Assembly: GCA_902541285.1 (NCBI GenBank)
Contig: CACBQD010000011.1
Coordinates: 1 to 55,005 of the forward strand
Direction: 5' to 3'
DNA from: an uncultured Pelagibacteraceae bacterium
GTDB lineage: Bacteria; Pseudomonadota; Alphaproteobacteria; Pelagibacterales; Pelagibacteraceae
Length of the DNA: 55,005 bases
This document shows, one piece after another, positions 38,794-47,610 of the stretch. Below the pieces are notes generated by a model, which had not been told where the DNA came from, did no database searches, and saw only the letters and a program-made list of their open reading frames with translations. The stretch's first letter is position 1. Every line of letters begins with the position of its first letter. A program made the translations under genes and the position numbers.

Positions 38794-39585
38794 TTATAAA
38801 ATAGAAAAAATATTATTATTTTCTAAATTTTTTAAAATTGATTCACCAATAAGAAATGTTTTTATTTTAGTTTCTGAGGCTATTTTCAAAACGTCTTCTT
38901 TGTTCTTTATTCCACTCTCTGAAATTAATGGCCCGTCATGATTAACTAAAATATTATGAATATCATAAGTTGTATTTATATCTGTTTTTAGTGTTTTCAA
39001 ATTCCTATTATTTATCCCTATTAGTGCATCTTTGTACTTTAGAGATTTTTTGGCCTCTTCAACAGTGTGAACTTCAACAATTACAGACATTTTAAGTTTC
39101 TCAGCTTCTTCATACAGCTCATCTGCAGTTTTTTCATCAACGCCAGCTAAAATTATTAAAATAGCATCAGCACCATAACTCTTGGAAAGATGGACTTGAA
39201 ATTTATCAACAAAAAAATCTTTACATAAAATAGGTAAATTTATTTTTTGTTTGATTTTACTAATATGGATTAAATTGCCTAAAAAAAAATCTTCTTCAGT
39301 TAAAACTGACAAGCAAGTTGTATTATTTTTCAAATATATATTTGCAATTTCTACAGGGTTATAATTTGCAATAATTATACCGGCTGAAGGACTGGCTTTT
39401 TTAATCTCTGCAATAATAGAGATTTTATTGTGATTTATGTTATTTAGTATTTTTTCTTTAAAATTAATATAATTTTTTTGATTTATAATTTTGTCATTTA
39501 GAGAATTTATTGAAATATTTTTTTTTAAAATTTGAATTTTATTTCTTTTTTTATTAATTATTTTTTCTAATATATTCTCAGACAT
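38794..39585 (-). CDS. trpC: indole-3-glycerol phosphate synthase
   Basis: This 263-residue TIM-barrel enzyme makes indole-3-glycerol phosphate in tryptophan synthesis. Visible motifs are ISIIAEIKKASPSAGII (active-site Glu and Lys), LPILCKDFFVD, VEVHTVEEAKK, IGINNRNLKTL and SESGIKN. It is not fused to trpF. The start overlaps trpD by 8 nt (ATGTCTGA). An 83-base gap to lexA follows. Confidence 0.96.
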   Translation of the reverse strand: MSENILEKIINKKRNKIQILKKNISINSLNDKIINQKNYINFKEKILNNINHNKISIIAEIKKASPSAGIIIANYNPVEIANIYLKNNTTCLSVLTEEDFFLGNLIHISKIKQKINLPILCKDFFVDKFQVHLSKSYGADAILIILAGVDEKTADELYEEAEKLKMSVIVEVHTVEEAKKSLKYKDALIGINNRNLKTLKTDINTTYDIHNILVNHDGPLISESGIKNKEDVLKIASETKIKTFLIGESILKNLENNNIFSIL

Positions 39586-40570
39586 TTCTCAATTTTTTTA
39601 AATGTGAATATGCTTTACCTGATAGTAAATGATCTCTTGCTTTTTCATAGGCATATTTAAAATTATCTTCTCTTTCAGATATTATTAAACCAGCTGCAGC
39701 ATTTAATGATACTGCTTTAGAAAAGTCATCATCATTACCTTTAAATATATCTATAATTTTTTGTGAATTAAAGGTTGCATCATTTCCAACTATTTTATCA
39801 AAACCTTCTGCATTTATTTTTAATTCTTTAGGATCAATAATCATTTCGTTAATTTCCCCATTTCTTAATTGTTTAACGATCGTTTTATCATATGGTGATA
39901 TTTCATCTAAACCATCATTGCTATTAACAATCCAAGCAAACTTAATATTTAAGTCTTTTAATGCATCAGCAAATATATCTAGGAGTTTTTTATCAAAAAC
40001 TCCTACAACTTGTCTTTCAACATTTGCTGGACTACTCAAAGGACCAATCATATTAAAAATTGTTCTTTTACCAATTTTTTTTCTAGTTGGGCCAACATAT
40101 TTCATTGCGCTATGATAATTTGGAGCAAACATAAATCCAAAATGATTTTTTTTAATTTGATTTTCAATATCTTTGGGCTCCAAGTTGATATTTATATTTA
40201 ATGCTTCCAAAACATCTGCAGATCCACATTTTGAAGAAACTGCTTTATTACCATGTTTTGCTACGTTAATGCCCATACTTGAAAGCAATAATGCGGAAGC
40301 AGTAGATATGTTAAGTGTATCCTTGCCATCACCACCTGTTCCACATGTATCTATGCAGTCATCTACATTAACTTTTTTTGCTTTATTTCTGAGCACTGAG
40401 ACACCACCTGCTATTTCTGTTGAAACTTCACCCTTTTTAGAGAGCAGAGTTAAAAAGTTATAAATTTCGTTATCATTAGCTTTTCCATTCATCAAAATTT
40501 CAAAAGCACCAATACTTTCCTGTAAAGTTAAATTTTCACTTAATTCAAGTTTTTCTAAATATTTTTCCAT
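39578..40570 (-). CDS. trpD: anthranilate phosphoribosyltransferase
   Basis: This 330-residue enzyme transfers phosphoribose to anthranilate. The PRPP-binding motif DTCGTGGDGKDTLNIST is near residues 78-94, followed by AKHGNKAVSSKCGSADVLEAL and MFAPNYHSAMKYVGPTR. Its ATG directly follows the trpG stop. Confidence 0.97.
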   Translation of the reverse strand: MEKYLEKLELSENLTLQESIGAFEILMNGKANDNEIYNFLTLLSKKGEVSTEIAGGVSVLRNKAKKVNVDDCIDTCGTGGDGKDTLNISTASALLLSSMGINVAKHGNKAVSSKCGSADVLEALNININLEPKDIENQIKKNHFGFMFAPNYHSAMKYVGPTRKKIGKRTIFNMIGPLSSPANVERQVVGVFDKKLLDIFADALKDLNIKFAWIVNSNDGLDEISPYDKTIVKQLRNGEINEMIIDPKELKINAEGFDKIVGNDATFNSQKIIDIFKGNDDDFSKAVSLNAAAGLIISEREDNFKYAYEKARDHLLSGKAYSHLKKLRNV

Positions 40571-41134
40571 TTATTTAATAAAATTTTTTAGAATTTTTAA
40601 ACCATCTTTAGTCTTTATACTTTCAGGATGAAATTGTACCCCATGAACATCATAAATTCTATGTTTAACACCCATAATTATTCCATCTAAAGTCATGGCT
40701 GTAATTTCTAAATCCTTAGAGAGTGTTTTCCTATCGATTATTAAACTATGATATCTAGTTGCCTCAAATATTTTTGGTATTCCTTTTAAAATCCCTATAT
40801 TTTTTGAAATGATTTTACTTGTTTTTCCATGAACCAATTCTTTAGCTTGAATAATTTTAGATCCAAATATTTGACCTATAATTTGATGACCCAAACAAAC
40901 TCCAAGTATTGGAATTTTATTATACAATTCATTTACTATTGATAGACAGTTTCCAGCTTGATCAGGATTACCTGGACCAGGTGATATCACAATTTTATTA
41001 TATTTTTTCTTTAATATTTCTTTTGTATTAATTTTATCATTTCTTACTACGTCTACATTTTGACAAAACTTAGATATGTAATGATACAAATTAAATGTAA
41101 AACTATCATAGTTATCAATTAAAATTATTTTCAT
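40571..41134 (-). CDS. trpG: anthranilate synthase glutamine amidotransferase
   Basis: This 187-residue class I glutaminase supplies ammonia to TrpE. The triad is visible: the nucleophile in GVCLGHQIIG (about C79) and the C-terminal VHGVQFHPES His and Glu. IDNYDSFTFNLYHYI opens the protein. It could also serve as PabA for folate, as often happens when one copy exists. The gap to trpE is 2 bases. Confidence 0.95.
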   Translation of the reverse strand: MKIILIDNYDSFTFNLYHYISKFCQNVDVVRNDKINTKEILKKKYNKIVISPGPGNPDQAGNCLSIVNELYNKIPILGVCLGHQIIGQIFGSKIIQAKELVHGKTSKIISKNIGILKGIPKIFEATRYHSLIIDRKTLSKDLEITAMTLDGIIMGVKHRIYDVHGVQFHPESIKTKDGLKILKNFIK

Positions 41135-41136
41135 AA

Positions 41137-42594
41137 TTACTCAATTGCTTTTAATAGAGCCTTTGCTTTATTAACTGTTTCAAGATATTCGTTTTGTGGT
41201 TTGCTATCTGCAACTATTCCAGCTCCAGATTGCACATAAAATTTCATATTTTTAGCTACTGCAGTTCTAAGTGCAATACATGTATCAAATTCACCATTTG
41301 CTGAAAAATATCCAATTCCACCGGCATAAACTTTTCTTTTAGATGTCTCTAGCTCATCTATTATCTCCATTGCTCTAATTTTTGGAGCCCCAGATACTGT
41401 TCCTGCTGGAAATCCAGATAATAAAGTTTCAAATTTTGAGTATTTATTATTAAATACTCCTTCAACATTTGATACAATATGCATGACATGAGAATATCTT
41501 TCTATTGAAAAACTTTCAGTCACTTTTACAGTATTAATCTTTGATACTTTTCCAGTATCGTTTCTTCCTAAATCAAGAAGCATTAAATGTTCAGACAGTT
41601 CTTTTTTGTCATTCAGTAAATCTTTTTCAAAAAATAAATCTTGTTTTTTATTTCTCCCTCTTGGTCTTGTTCCAGCAATCGGTCTAATCGTGACTTTATT
41701 ATTTCTTAACCTAACAAGTATTTCCGGACTTGCGCCAATAATCTGAAAATCTTTAAAATTAAAAAAATACATAAAAGGAGAGGGGTTTGTTTTCCTTAAT
41801 TTTTTATAAATTTCTATTGGATTTTTACTTAATTTGGTTTCAAATCTTTGACTTAGAACTACCTGAAATATGTCTCCAATTTTAATATATTTTTTGGCCT
41901 TCTTTACATTTGATAAAAATTTTTGTTTAGAAATATTTGATTTTACTTTTGTTTTAACTTTTTTATTAATTTTATTTAGATACGAACTATTATAATTAGA
42001 TAAAAAAATTAAATTCTCGATTTGGTTAATTATTTGTTCATACCTTATTTGATAATTATTTATTTTTTCATCACAAAAAACATTAATTATAAAGTATAAT
42101 TTCTTTTTTATATTATCATGTATTATTAGTTCTCTTGGTCTGATAATTCTAGCATCAGGTAATTTTAAATCATCTTTATTTTTATTAGGAATATTTTCTA
42201 AATATCTAATAATGTCATATGAAAAGTATCCTGATATTATGGAGCTAATTGAAGGCAATTCTTTAGGAATTTTAAATTTAAAACTTTCAATAACATTTTC
42301 TATATTTTTTTTCGCACTACCTTTCAAAATTTTAACTTTGTTATCGAAGTATATCTTGCTTACATTGTTGTTAAATTCCCAAATTTTATCTGGATTTTTT
42401 CCAAAAATTGTATATCTACCTTTAATAAAACCTTTTTCTACTGACTCAAATACAAAAGAATTTTTCTCAGTAAAAAAATTATTTATTAAATTTATTATTT
42501 CTTTAGAACCATCGCTATCCAAAGATAAATAGAGTATCTGGTTTAATTTTTTCTTATGATTAATCTTAAATTGTTTAAGGCTTATATTAAGCAT
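41137..42594 (-). CDS. trpE: anthranilate synthase component I
   Basis: This 485-residue chorismate-utilising enzyme makes anthranilate with TrpG. Catalytic-domain motifs are GDIFQVVLSQRF, FQIIGASPEILVRL, TIRPIAGTRPRG, SEHLMLLDLGRND, and FPAGTVSGAPKIRAMEII, and the end has VQSGAGIVADSKPQNEY. Its ATG shares one base with the stop of the ppiD-like gene, so tryptophan genes are translated behind a periplasmic chaperone gene. I saw no Trp-codon leader peptide. Confidence 0.95.
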   Translation of the reverse strand: MLNISLKQFKINHKKKLNQILYLSLDSDGSKEIINLINNFFTEKNSFVFESVEKGFIKGRYTIFGKNPDKIWEFNNNVSKIYFDNKVKILKGSAKKNIENVIESFKFKIPKELPSISSIISGYFSYDIIRYLENIPNKNKDDLKLPDARIIRPRELIIHDNIKKKLYFIINVFCDEKINNYQIRYEQIINQIENLIFLSNYNSSYLNKINKKVKTKVKSNISKQKFLSNVKKAKKYIKIGDIFQVVLSQRFETKLSKNPIEIYKKLRKTNPSPFMYFFNFKDFQIIGASPEILVRLRNNKVTIRPIAGTRPRGRNKKQDLFFEKDLLNDKKELSEHLMLLDLGRNDTGKVSKINTVKVTESFSIERYSHVMHIVSNVEGVFNNKYSKFETLLSGFPAGTVSGAPKIRAMEIIDELETSKRKVYAGGIGYFSANGEFDTCIALRTAVAKNMKFYVQSGAGIVADSKPQNEYLETVNKAKALLKAIE

Positions 42595-44012
42595 TATTTA
42601 AAATAATCTTTTATTCGATCTAAATTATTATCAAAAATTTTAACTTCATACTTGGTATTAAGTGATGTATCATAGGAACTATAAATATCATCGATCAAAT
42701 TAATATTTGTTTTAGCTAAATATTCTTGAATATTTTCATTTGTGCTTTTTAAATTTTCATAAGTAATCTGATTAATCTTTGCTAAAAAAATATTGTTATT
42801 TTTGTTTGAAACCATAACAAAACTGTTTTTTGGCAATTCATAAATAAGCTTTAAAGATGTCTCATCAAATAAAGCATCATCATTAATTGAATTAATTATT
42901 CCTGAATTTATATTTTCTTTATTTTTTACTAGATTATCAAAGTCAGAATCGTTGAACTCTTTATTTTGAATTTTTTCAAACAAATTTTTATTAAGATCAA
43001 ATTTTTTTTTTAATAGAATTCTATTTTTAACTTTATCTTTGAAGGATGTATCTTTTTTATTTGGTAGTAAATTATTTATTTTTGTAATTTGATATAGTAA
43101 AAAGTATTTATCTTTATCTTTTAAAACTATTTCTTTTTTATCTTTATTTTCGTAAATTTCTTTAAATACTTCATCCTCATTTACAAACTTAAAATTGTTT
43201 ATTTTTTGCAATTTTATTTCATTTTTTTTAGCGATATCTTCTAAAGAAACTTCATTTAATATATCATTTTCGATTTCATCAATTTTTTTGTAAAAATCTT
43301 TATTAAATTCATTGATTTCAATTAGATTTGAGGGTTTAACTTTAGCATAACTAAAATCTATGTATGCTTCTTTTAGGTTTTCCTCATTTTTGATTATATA
43401 ATTATTAATTTCGATGTCCGAAATATTTTTATCGTAAGCATATTCAAGATCATAGTATTGAATATTTATTATTTTGTTTTCATTTATGTAAATCTTATTT
43501 TGTAAATAATATGGTGATTTAATACCACCACCAATATAATCAAATAGCCTTTTTCTTAACTGAGAATTTTTTAGTCTATTTTCAAAATCAGCTGCAATAA
43601 TATTATTCTCTAGTAGAAATTTTTCATATTTTAATCTTGAAAAATTTTTGTCATCATCAATAAAATTTATGTCGTTTTGTAAATTTAATTTTAATGATCT
43701 ATCTGAAACTTTTACATTTAAATCTTTATACTCCATTGACATTAAATTTTTTGATATAAGGTCGCTCAAAACTCTTTCTAGGATATTGTTATCTAAATTT
43801 TCTTTTATATAATCAGGATTAATTCTTGATCGGTTTATATGTTCAATGAAATCTTTCGTTGAAATTGAATTATTATTTATCTTAGCAATATTATTTGTGT
43901 TCCCACCACTAAAGACACTTCCCATTCCCCAAAAAACAAAAGGAACAATTATTATAGCCACGAGGACACCTGCCAATTTACTATTTGTAAAACCTCTTAA
44001 TTTTCCTAACAT
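42594..44012 (-). CDS. ppiD: PpiD/SurA-N-like membrane-anchored periplasmic chaperone, parvulin domain not visible
   Basis: This 472-residue protein has a short cytosolic N-terminus (MLGKLRGFTNSKLAG), one transmembrane helix (about residues 14-36) and a large periplasmic part. The stretch after the helix (INNNSISTKDFIEHINRSR, then SDLISKNLMSMEYKDL) matches SurA-N/PpiD chaperones, which hold newly translocated outer-membrane proteins. PpiD of other bacteria is about 620 residues with a parvulin domain. Here I cannot find the parvulin signature, and the protein is about 150 residues shorter. The place next to trpE and divergent from tpiA matches alphaproteobacterial ppiD. Confidence 0.75.
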   Translation of the reverse strand: MLGKLRGFTNSKLAGVLVAIIIVPFVFWGMGSVFSGGNTNNIAKINNNSISTKDFIEHINRSRINPDYIKENLDNNILERVLSDLISKNLMSMEYKDLNVKVSDRSLKLNLQNDINFIDDDKNFSRLKYEKFLLENNIIAADFENRLKNSQLRKRLFDYIGGGIKSPYYLQNKIYINENKIINIQYYDLEYAYDKNISDIEINNYIIKNEENLKEAYIDFSYAKVKPSNLIEINEFNKDFYKKIDEIENDILNEVSLEDIAKKNEIKLQKINNFKFVNEDEVFKEIYENKDKKEIVLKDKDKYFLLYQITKINNLLPNKKDTSFKDKVKNRILLKKKFDLNKNLFEKIQNKEFNDSDFDNLVKNKENINSGIINSINDDALFDETSLKLIYELPKNSFVMVSNKNNNIFLAKINQITYENLKSTNENIQEYLAKTNINLIDDIYSSYDTSLNTKYEVKIFDNNLDRIKDYFK

Positions 44013-44069
44013 GAGTAATTCTTTATATATTGATTATAAAAAACAAACCTATAAATTAAATTATCTAAG
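44013..44069. promoter_or_regulatory. divergent intergenic region between ppiD-like gene and tpiA
   Basis: These 57 A+T-rich bases separate two divergent operons, so promoters for both must lie here or in the flanking 5' ends. Several TATAAT-like words are present on both strands, but none has a convincing -35 box at the right spacing. Confidence 0.4.
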
Positions 44070-44819
44070 ATGACAAATAATAATATGATCTTTATAGCAA
44101 ATTGGAAGATGAATGGAGAAAAAAGTCATATCTCTAGCATTAATAAAACCATAAAATTTTTAAAACAATCAAAAAATAAAAAAAATCAAATAATTTATTG
44201 CCCACCATTTACCCTAATTTCATCTGTTAAAAATAAAGTAAAAAACACTAAAATTAAAGTAGGTGCTCAGAATCTTTCTCAATTAAGTGATTATGGTGCA
44301 TTTACAGGATCTGTAAATTCTAAATTAATTAAGTCAGCAGGAGGTGACTATGTTATTGTTGGTCATTCTGAAATTAGAAATCAGGAAAACGATATACTTA
44401 TAAATAAGAAAATTCACTCAGCACTTAAAGAAAAATTAAAAGTAATTCTTTGCATTGGAGAAACATATAAAGAAAAAAAGAATAATAAAACTCTCTCAGT
44501 TCTTAAAAGACAAATAACAATCGGATTAAAGAATATAAAAAAAATTAATAATATTATTTTTGCATATGAACCTAGATGGGCAATCGGAACTGGAAAAATA
44601 CCAAAATCATCTGAATTAAGAAAAAACTTTAAAGATATAAAAAATATAATTAATAAATTAAAAAAAAATCAAAAATATATAATTATCTATGGTGGATCTG
44701 TTAACTCAAAAAATGTATTAGAGTTAAAAAAAATTAATGATTTAAAAGGATTTTTAATAGGAAGTGCTTCTTTGAAAGCAAAAAATTTTATTGATATAAT
44801 TAAAAAATCAACTAATTAA
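44070..44819 (+). CDS. tpiA: triose-phosphate isomerase
   Basis: This 249-residue TIM-barrel enzyme interconverts dihydroxyacetone phosphate and glyceraldehyde 3-phosphate. The active-site residues are N11 and K13 (FIANWKMNGEK), the His in VIVGHSEIR and the Glu in AYEPRWAIGTGK. YGGSVNSKN closes the phosphate site. secG follows after 5 bases, as in other alphaproteobacteria. Confidence 0.97.
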   Translation: MTNNNMIFIANWKMNGEKSHISSINKTIKFLKQSKNKKNQIIYCPPFTLISSVKNKVKNTKIKVGAQNLSQLSDYGAFTGSVNSKLIKSAGGDYVIVGHSEIRNQENDILINKKIHSALKEKLKVILCIGETYKEKKNNKTLSVLKRQITIGLKNIKKINNIIFAYEPRWAIGTGKIPKSSELRKNFKDIKNIINKLKKNQKYIIIYGGSVNSKNVLELKKINDLKGFLIGSASLKAKNFIDIIKKSTN

Positions 44820-44824
44820 ATCTC

Positions 44825-45124
44825 GTGGAAAATATACTTTTAATAATAAATATTATTCTTGCAGCTATTCTAGTTGTCTTAATTTTATTTCAAAAATCTG
44901 AGGGCGGTGCATTAGGCATTGGTGTGTCCCAAGATAACTTTATGCTTTCTAGATCAGCAGGAAATTTTTTAACCAAAGCTACAGCAATAATTGCTACTTT
45001 ATTTATAATATGTAGTCTATGTTTAACGATTCTTTCAAGAGGTGAATTAACTCCAACAACATCAGTTTTAGATAAAATAGAGGAAACTGATGATGCTCCA
45101 AAGGTTCCAGATAGTAATAATTAA
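44825..45124 (+). CDS. secG: protein translocase subunit SecG
   Basis: This 99-residue protein has two transmembrane segments (about residues 3-23 and 52-72) flanking the conserved loop VLILFQKSEGGALGIG. It assists SecYE in protein export. The start is GTG at 44825. The C-terminal 25 residues are hydrophilic and variable, as usual. Confidence 0.93.
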   Translation: MENILLIINIILAAILVVLILFQKSEGGALGIGVSQDNFMLSRSAGNFLTKATAIIATLFIICSLCLTILSRGELTPTTSVLDKIEETDDAPKVPDSNN

Positions 45125-45128
45125 TACT

Positions 45129-45156
45129 TTGAATTTTTAAGTTTTAGGTCTATAAG
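45129..45156 (+). promoter_or_regulatory. possible promoter of pyrG
   Basis: TTGAAT (45129-45134) and TATAAG (45151-45156) are separated by 16 bases in the 40-base gap after secG. The pyrG ATG lies 8 bases past the second box, so a transcript from here would be almost leaderless. The match is moderate and may be chance. Confidence 0.4.
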
Positions 45157-45164
45157 ATACTTCC

Positions 45165-46787
45165 ATGGCGCGATATATCTTTGTCACCGGCGGCGTGGTA
45201 TCATCACTTGGAAAAGGATTATCATCAGCATCTCTTGCATATCTTTTAAAGTCCCAAGGTTATAAAGTTAGGATACGTAAAATGGATCCATATTTAAATG
45301 TTGATCCAGGAACAATGAGCCCTTTTCAGCATGGAGAGGTATTTGTTACTGATGATGGTGCAGAAACTGACTTAGATTTAGGACATTACGAAAGATTTAC
45401 AAATACTTCATCAAAACAATCGGACAATATTACTACAGGTAAAATTTATAGTGATGTAATCAAGAAAGAGAGAAAAGGGGGTTATCTAGGTAAGACAGTG
45501 CAAGTCATACCACACATAACAGATAGAATTAAAAAATTTATTAGCAAAGACATTAGTAACGAAGATTTCGTAATTTGTGAAATTGGTGGAACTGTTGGTG
45601 ACATTGAAAGTTTACCATTTCTAGAAGCTATAAGGCAGTTCTCAAACGATTACGGAAGATCTAGAACATTGTTTGTTCATTTAACTTTAGTTCCTTTCAT
45701 GAAATCTTCTGATGAGATAAAAACTAAGCCTACACAACATAGTGTTAAAGAATTAAGAAGTATTGGTATACAGCCAGATATTGTTATATGTAGATCAGAG
45801 CAGCATATACCTTTAGAGCAAAGAAAAAAAATATCTTTATTTTGTAATGTTGATATTGAAAACGTTATTGAGACTGTTGATGTAAGAACAATTTATGAGG
45901 CTCCAATTAGTTTTTATAACCAAAAATTAGATAAACAAGTTTTAAAATATTTCAAAATAAAATCAAAAAAGAAACCCAATTTAAATCCATGGAAAAATAT
46001 TACTTCAACAGTTCTAAAAAATAATAAAGTAATTAATATTGGAATAATAGGCAAATATGTAAACTTAAAAGATGCATATAAATCTTTAGATGAAGCATTA
46101 ACACACGGCGGCGTAGCAAATAATGTAAAAGTTAATTTAGTAAGAATTGAGTCTGATAAACTAAAAAAAAATGAAATAAGCAAAAAACTTAGAAGTGTTT
46201 CCGGAATATTAATACCAGGTGGATTTGGCAAAAGAGGAACAGAGGGGAAGATTGCAGCGATAAAATATGCAAGAGAAAAAAAAATACCCTTTTTTGGTAT
46301 TTGTTTTGGAATGCAAATGGCAATCATTGAATTTGCCAGAAACAAATTAAATATAAAAAATGCTGGCTCTACAGAGCTTGATAAAAAATGCTATCCTGTT
46401 ATTGGATTAATCCATGAATGGAACAAAAATGGAAAAGTTTTTAAGGGTACAGAAAAAAACTTAGGTGGGACAATGAGATTAGGGCTTTATACAGCTAAAT
46501 TAAAAAATAATTCTGCCATAAAAAAGATTTATAAATCAAATGAAATAAAAGAAAGACACAGACATAGATATGAAGTTAATAATAACCATAGATCAAAATT
46601 TGAAAAAAAAGGATTAATATTTTCGGGTATGTCTCCAGATAATAAATTACCTGAAATAATTGAATTAAAAAATCATCCCTGGTTTATTGGTGTTCAATTT
46701 CATCCAGAGTTTAAATCAAGACCATTATCACCACATCCATTATTTAAATCTTTCGTAAAAGCTTCAAAAAATTATCATGGAAAATAG
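45165..46787 (+). CDS. pyrG: CTP synthase
   Basis: This 540-residue enzyme converts UTP to CTP with glutamine. The N-terminal synthetase domain has FVTGGVVSSLGKGLSSASLA and KMDPYLNVDPGTMSPFQHGE. The C-terminal glutaminase domain has the nucleophile in FGICFGMQMA and the His/Glu in GVQFHPEFKSRP. The length is standard. Its end overlaps kdsA by 11 bases. Confidence 0.98.
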   Translation: MARYIFVTGGVVSSLGKGLSSASLAYLLKSQGYKVRIRKMDPYLNVDPGTMSPFQHGEVFVTDDGAETDLDLGHYERFTNTSSKQSDNITTGKIYSDVIKKERKGGYLGKTVQVIPHITDRIKKFISKDISNEDFVICEIGGTVGDIESLPFLEAIRQFSNDYGRSRTLFVHLTLVPFMKSSDEIKTKPTQHSVKELRSIGIQPDIVICRSEQHIPLEQRKKISLFCNVDIENVIETVDVRTIYEAPISFYNQKLDKQVLKYFKIKSKKKPNLNPWKNITSTVLKNNKVINIGIIGKYVNLKDAYKSLDEALTHGGVANNVKVNLVRIESDKLKKNEISKKLRSVSGILIPGGFGKRGTEGKIAAIKYAREKKIPFFGICFGMQMAIIEFARNKLNIKNAGSTELDKKCYPVIGLIHEWNKNGKVFKGTEKNLGGTMRLGLYTAKLKNNSAIKKIYKSNEIKERHRHRYEVNNNHRSKFEKKGLIFSGMSPDNKLPEIIELKNHPWFIGVQFHPEFKSRPLSPHPLFKSFVKASKNYHGK

Positions 46788-47610
46788 AATTATTAAGTGT
46801 CAGGATTTAAATATTTCTAACTCAAATAAAATTTGTTTAATAGCAGGACCTTGCCAACTAGAAACTGAGCAACATGCTTTGGACATTGCAGGAGAGATTA
46901 AAAATATTACTGACAAATATAAAATTGGATTTATATACAAAACATCATTTGATAAAGCTAATAGAACAAGTCTTAAAGGTAAAAGAGGAGCTGGATTAGA
47001 GAAATCCTTACCAGTTTTTGACAAAATAAAAAATCAAATAAAAGTCCCTGTTCTTACAGATATTCACAATGAGCATCAGTGCGCAACTGTTGCACCACAT
47101 GTGGACATTTTACAAATTCCTGCATTCTTATGCCGACAAACAGATTTATTAGTTGCTGCTGCAAAAACAAAAAAAATTATTAATGTAAAAAAAGGTCAGT
47201 TTTTAGCTCCGTGGGATATGGTAAATGTAACAAAAAAAATATCGGAGTCAGGAAATAATAATATTCTTGTAACGGAAAGAGGGGCTAGTTTTGGATATAA
47301 TACTTTAGTAACAGATATGAGATCAATACCTATAATGGCAAAAAATGGTTATCCAATTGTTTTTGATGCAACTCATTCTGTTCAACAACCTGGTGGTCAA
47401 GGTGATAAAAGTGGTGGACAAAGAGAATTTGTTGAACATTTATCTCGAGCAGCTGTTGCAGTGGGTGTTGCTGCAATTTTTATAGAAACACATCAAGATC
47501 CTGATAATGCTCCTTCTGATGGACCAAATATGGTTCCATTAAATAAATTAGACAATCTTATAAATCAGATAGTTGAAATAGATAATCTAGTAAAAAAAAA
47601 TAATGTCTAA
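46777..47610 (+). CDS. kdsA: 3-deoxy-8-phosphooctulonate synthase
   Basis: This 277-residue TIM-barrel enzyme makes KDO 8-phosphate, the precursor of the LPS inner-core sugar. Visible motifs are LIAGPCQLETEQHAL, YKTSFDKANRTS, VTERGASFGYNTLV, and FDATHSVQQPGGQ. With the lpx genes it shows that this cell makes KDO-bearing lipid A. It overlaps eno by 8 nt (ATGTCTAA). Confidence 0.97.
   Translation: MENRIIKCQDLNISNSNKICLIAGPCQLETEQHALDIAGEIKNITDKYKIGFIYKTSFDKANRTSLKGKRGAGLEKSLPVFDKIKNQIKVPVLTDIHNEHQCATVAPHVDILQIPAFLCRQTDLLVAAAKTKKIINVKKGQFLAPWDMVNVTKKISESGNNNILVTERGASFGYNTLVTDMRSIPIMAKNGYPIVFDATHSVQQPGGQGDKSGGQREFVEHLSRAAVAVGVAAIFIETHQDPDNAPSDGPNMVPLNKLDNLINQIVEIDNLVKKNNV

Noticed and set aside
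40173..40463. 96-codon plus-strand ORF opposite trpD, and similar antisense ORFs across the window
   Set aside because: They lie wholly inside well-supported genes on the other strand, show no recognisable motif, and have no separate promoter or ribosome-binding evidence.
41137..44012. A tryptophan attenuator or leader peptide in front of trpE
   Set aside because: trpE begins inside the stop codon of the upstream gene, and no Trp-rich short ORF or alternating hairpins were seen.
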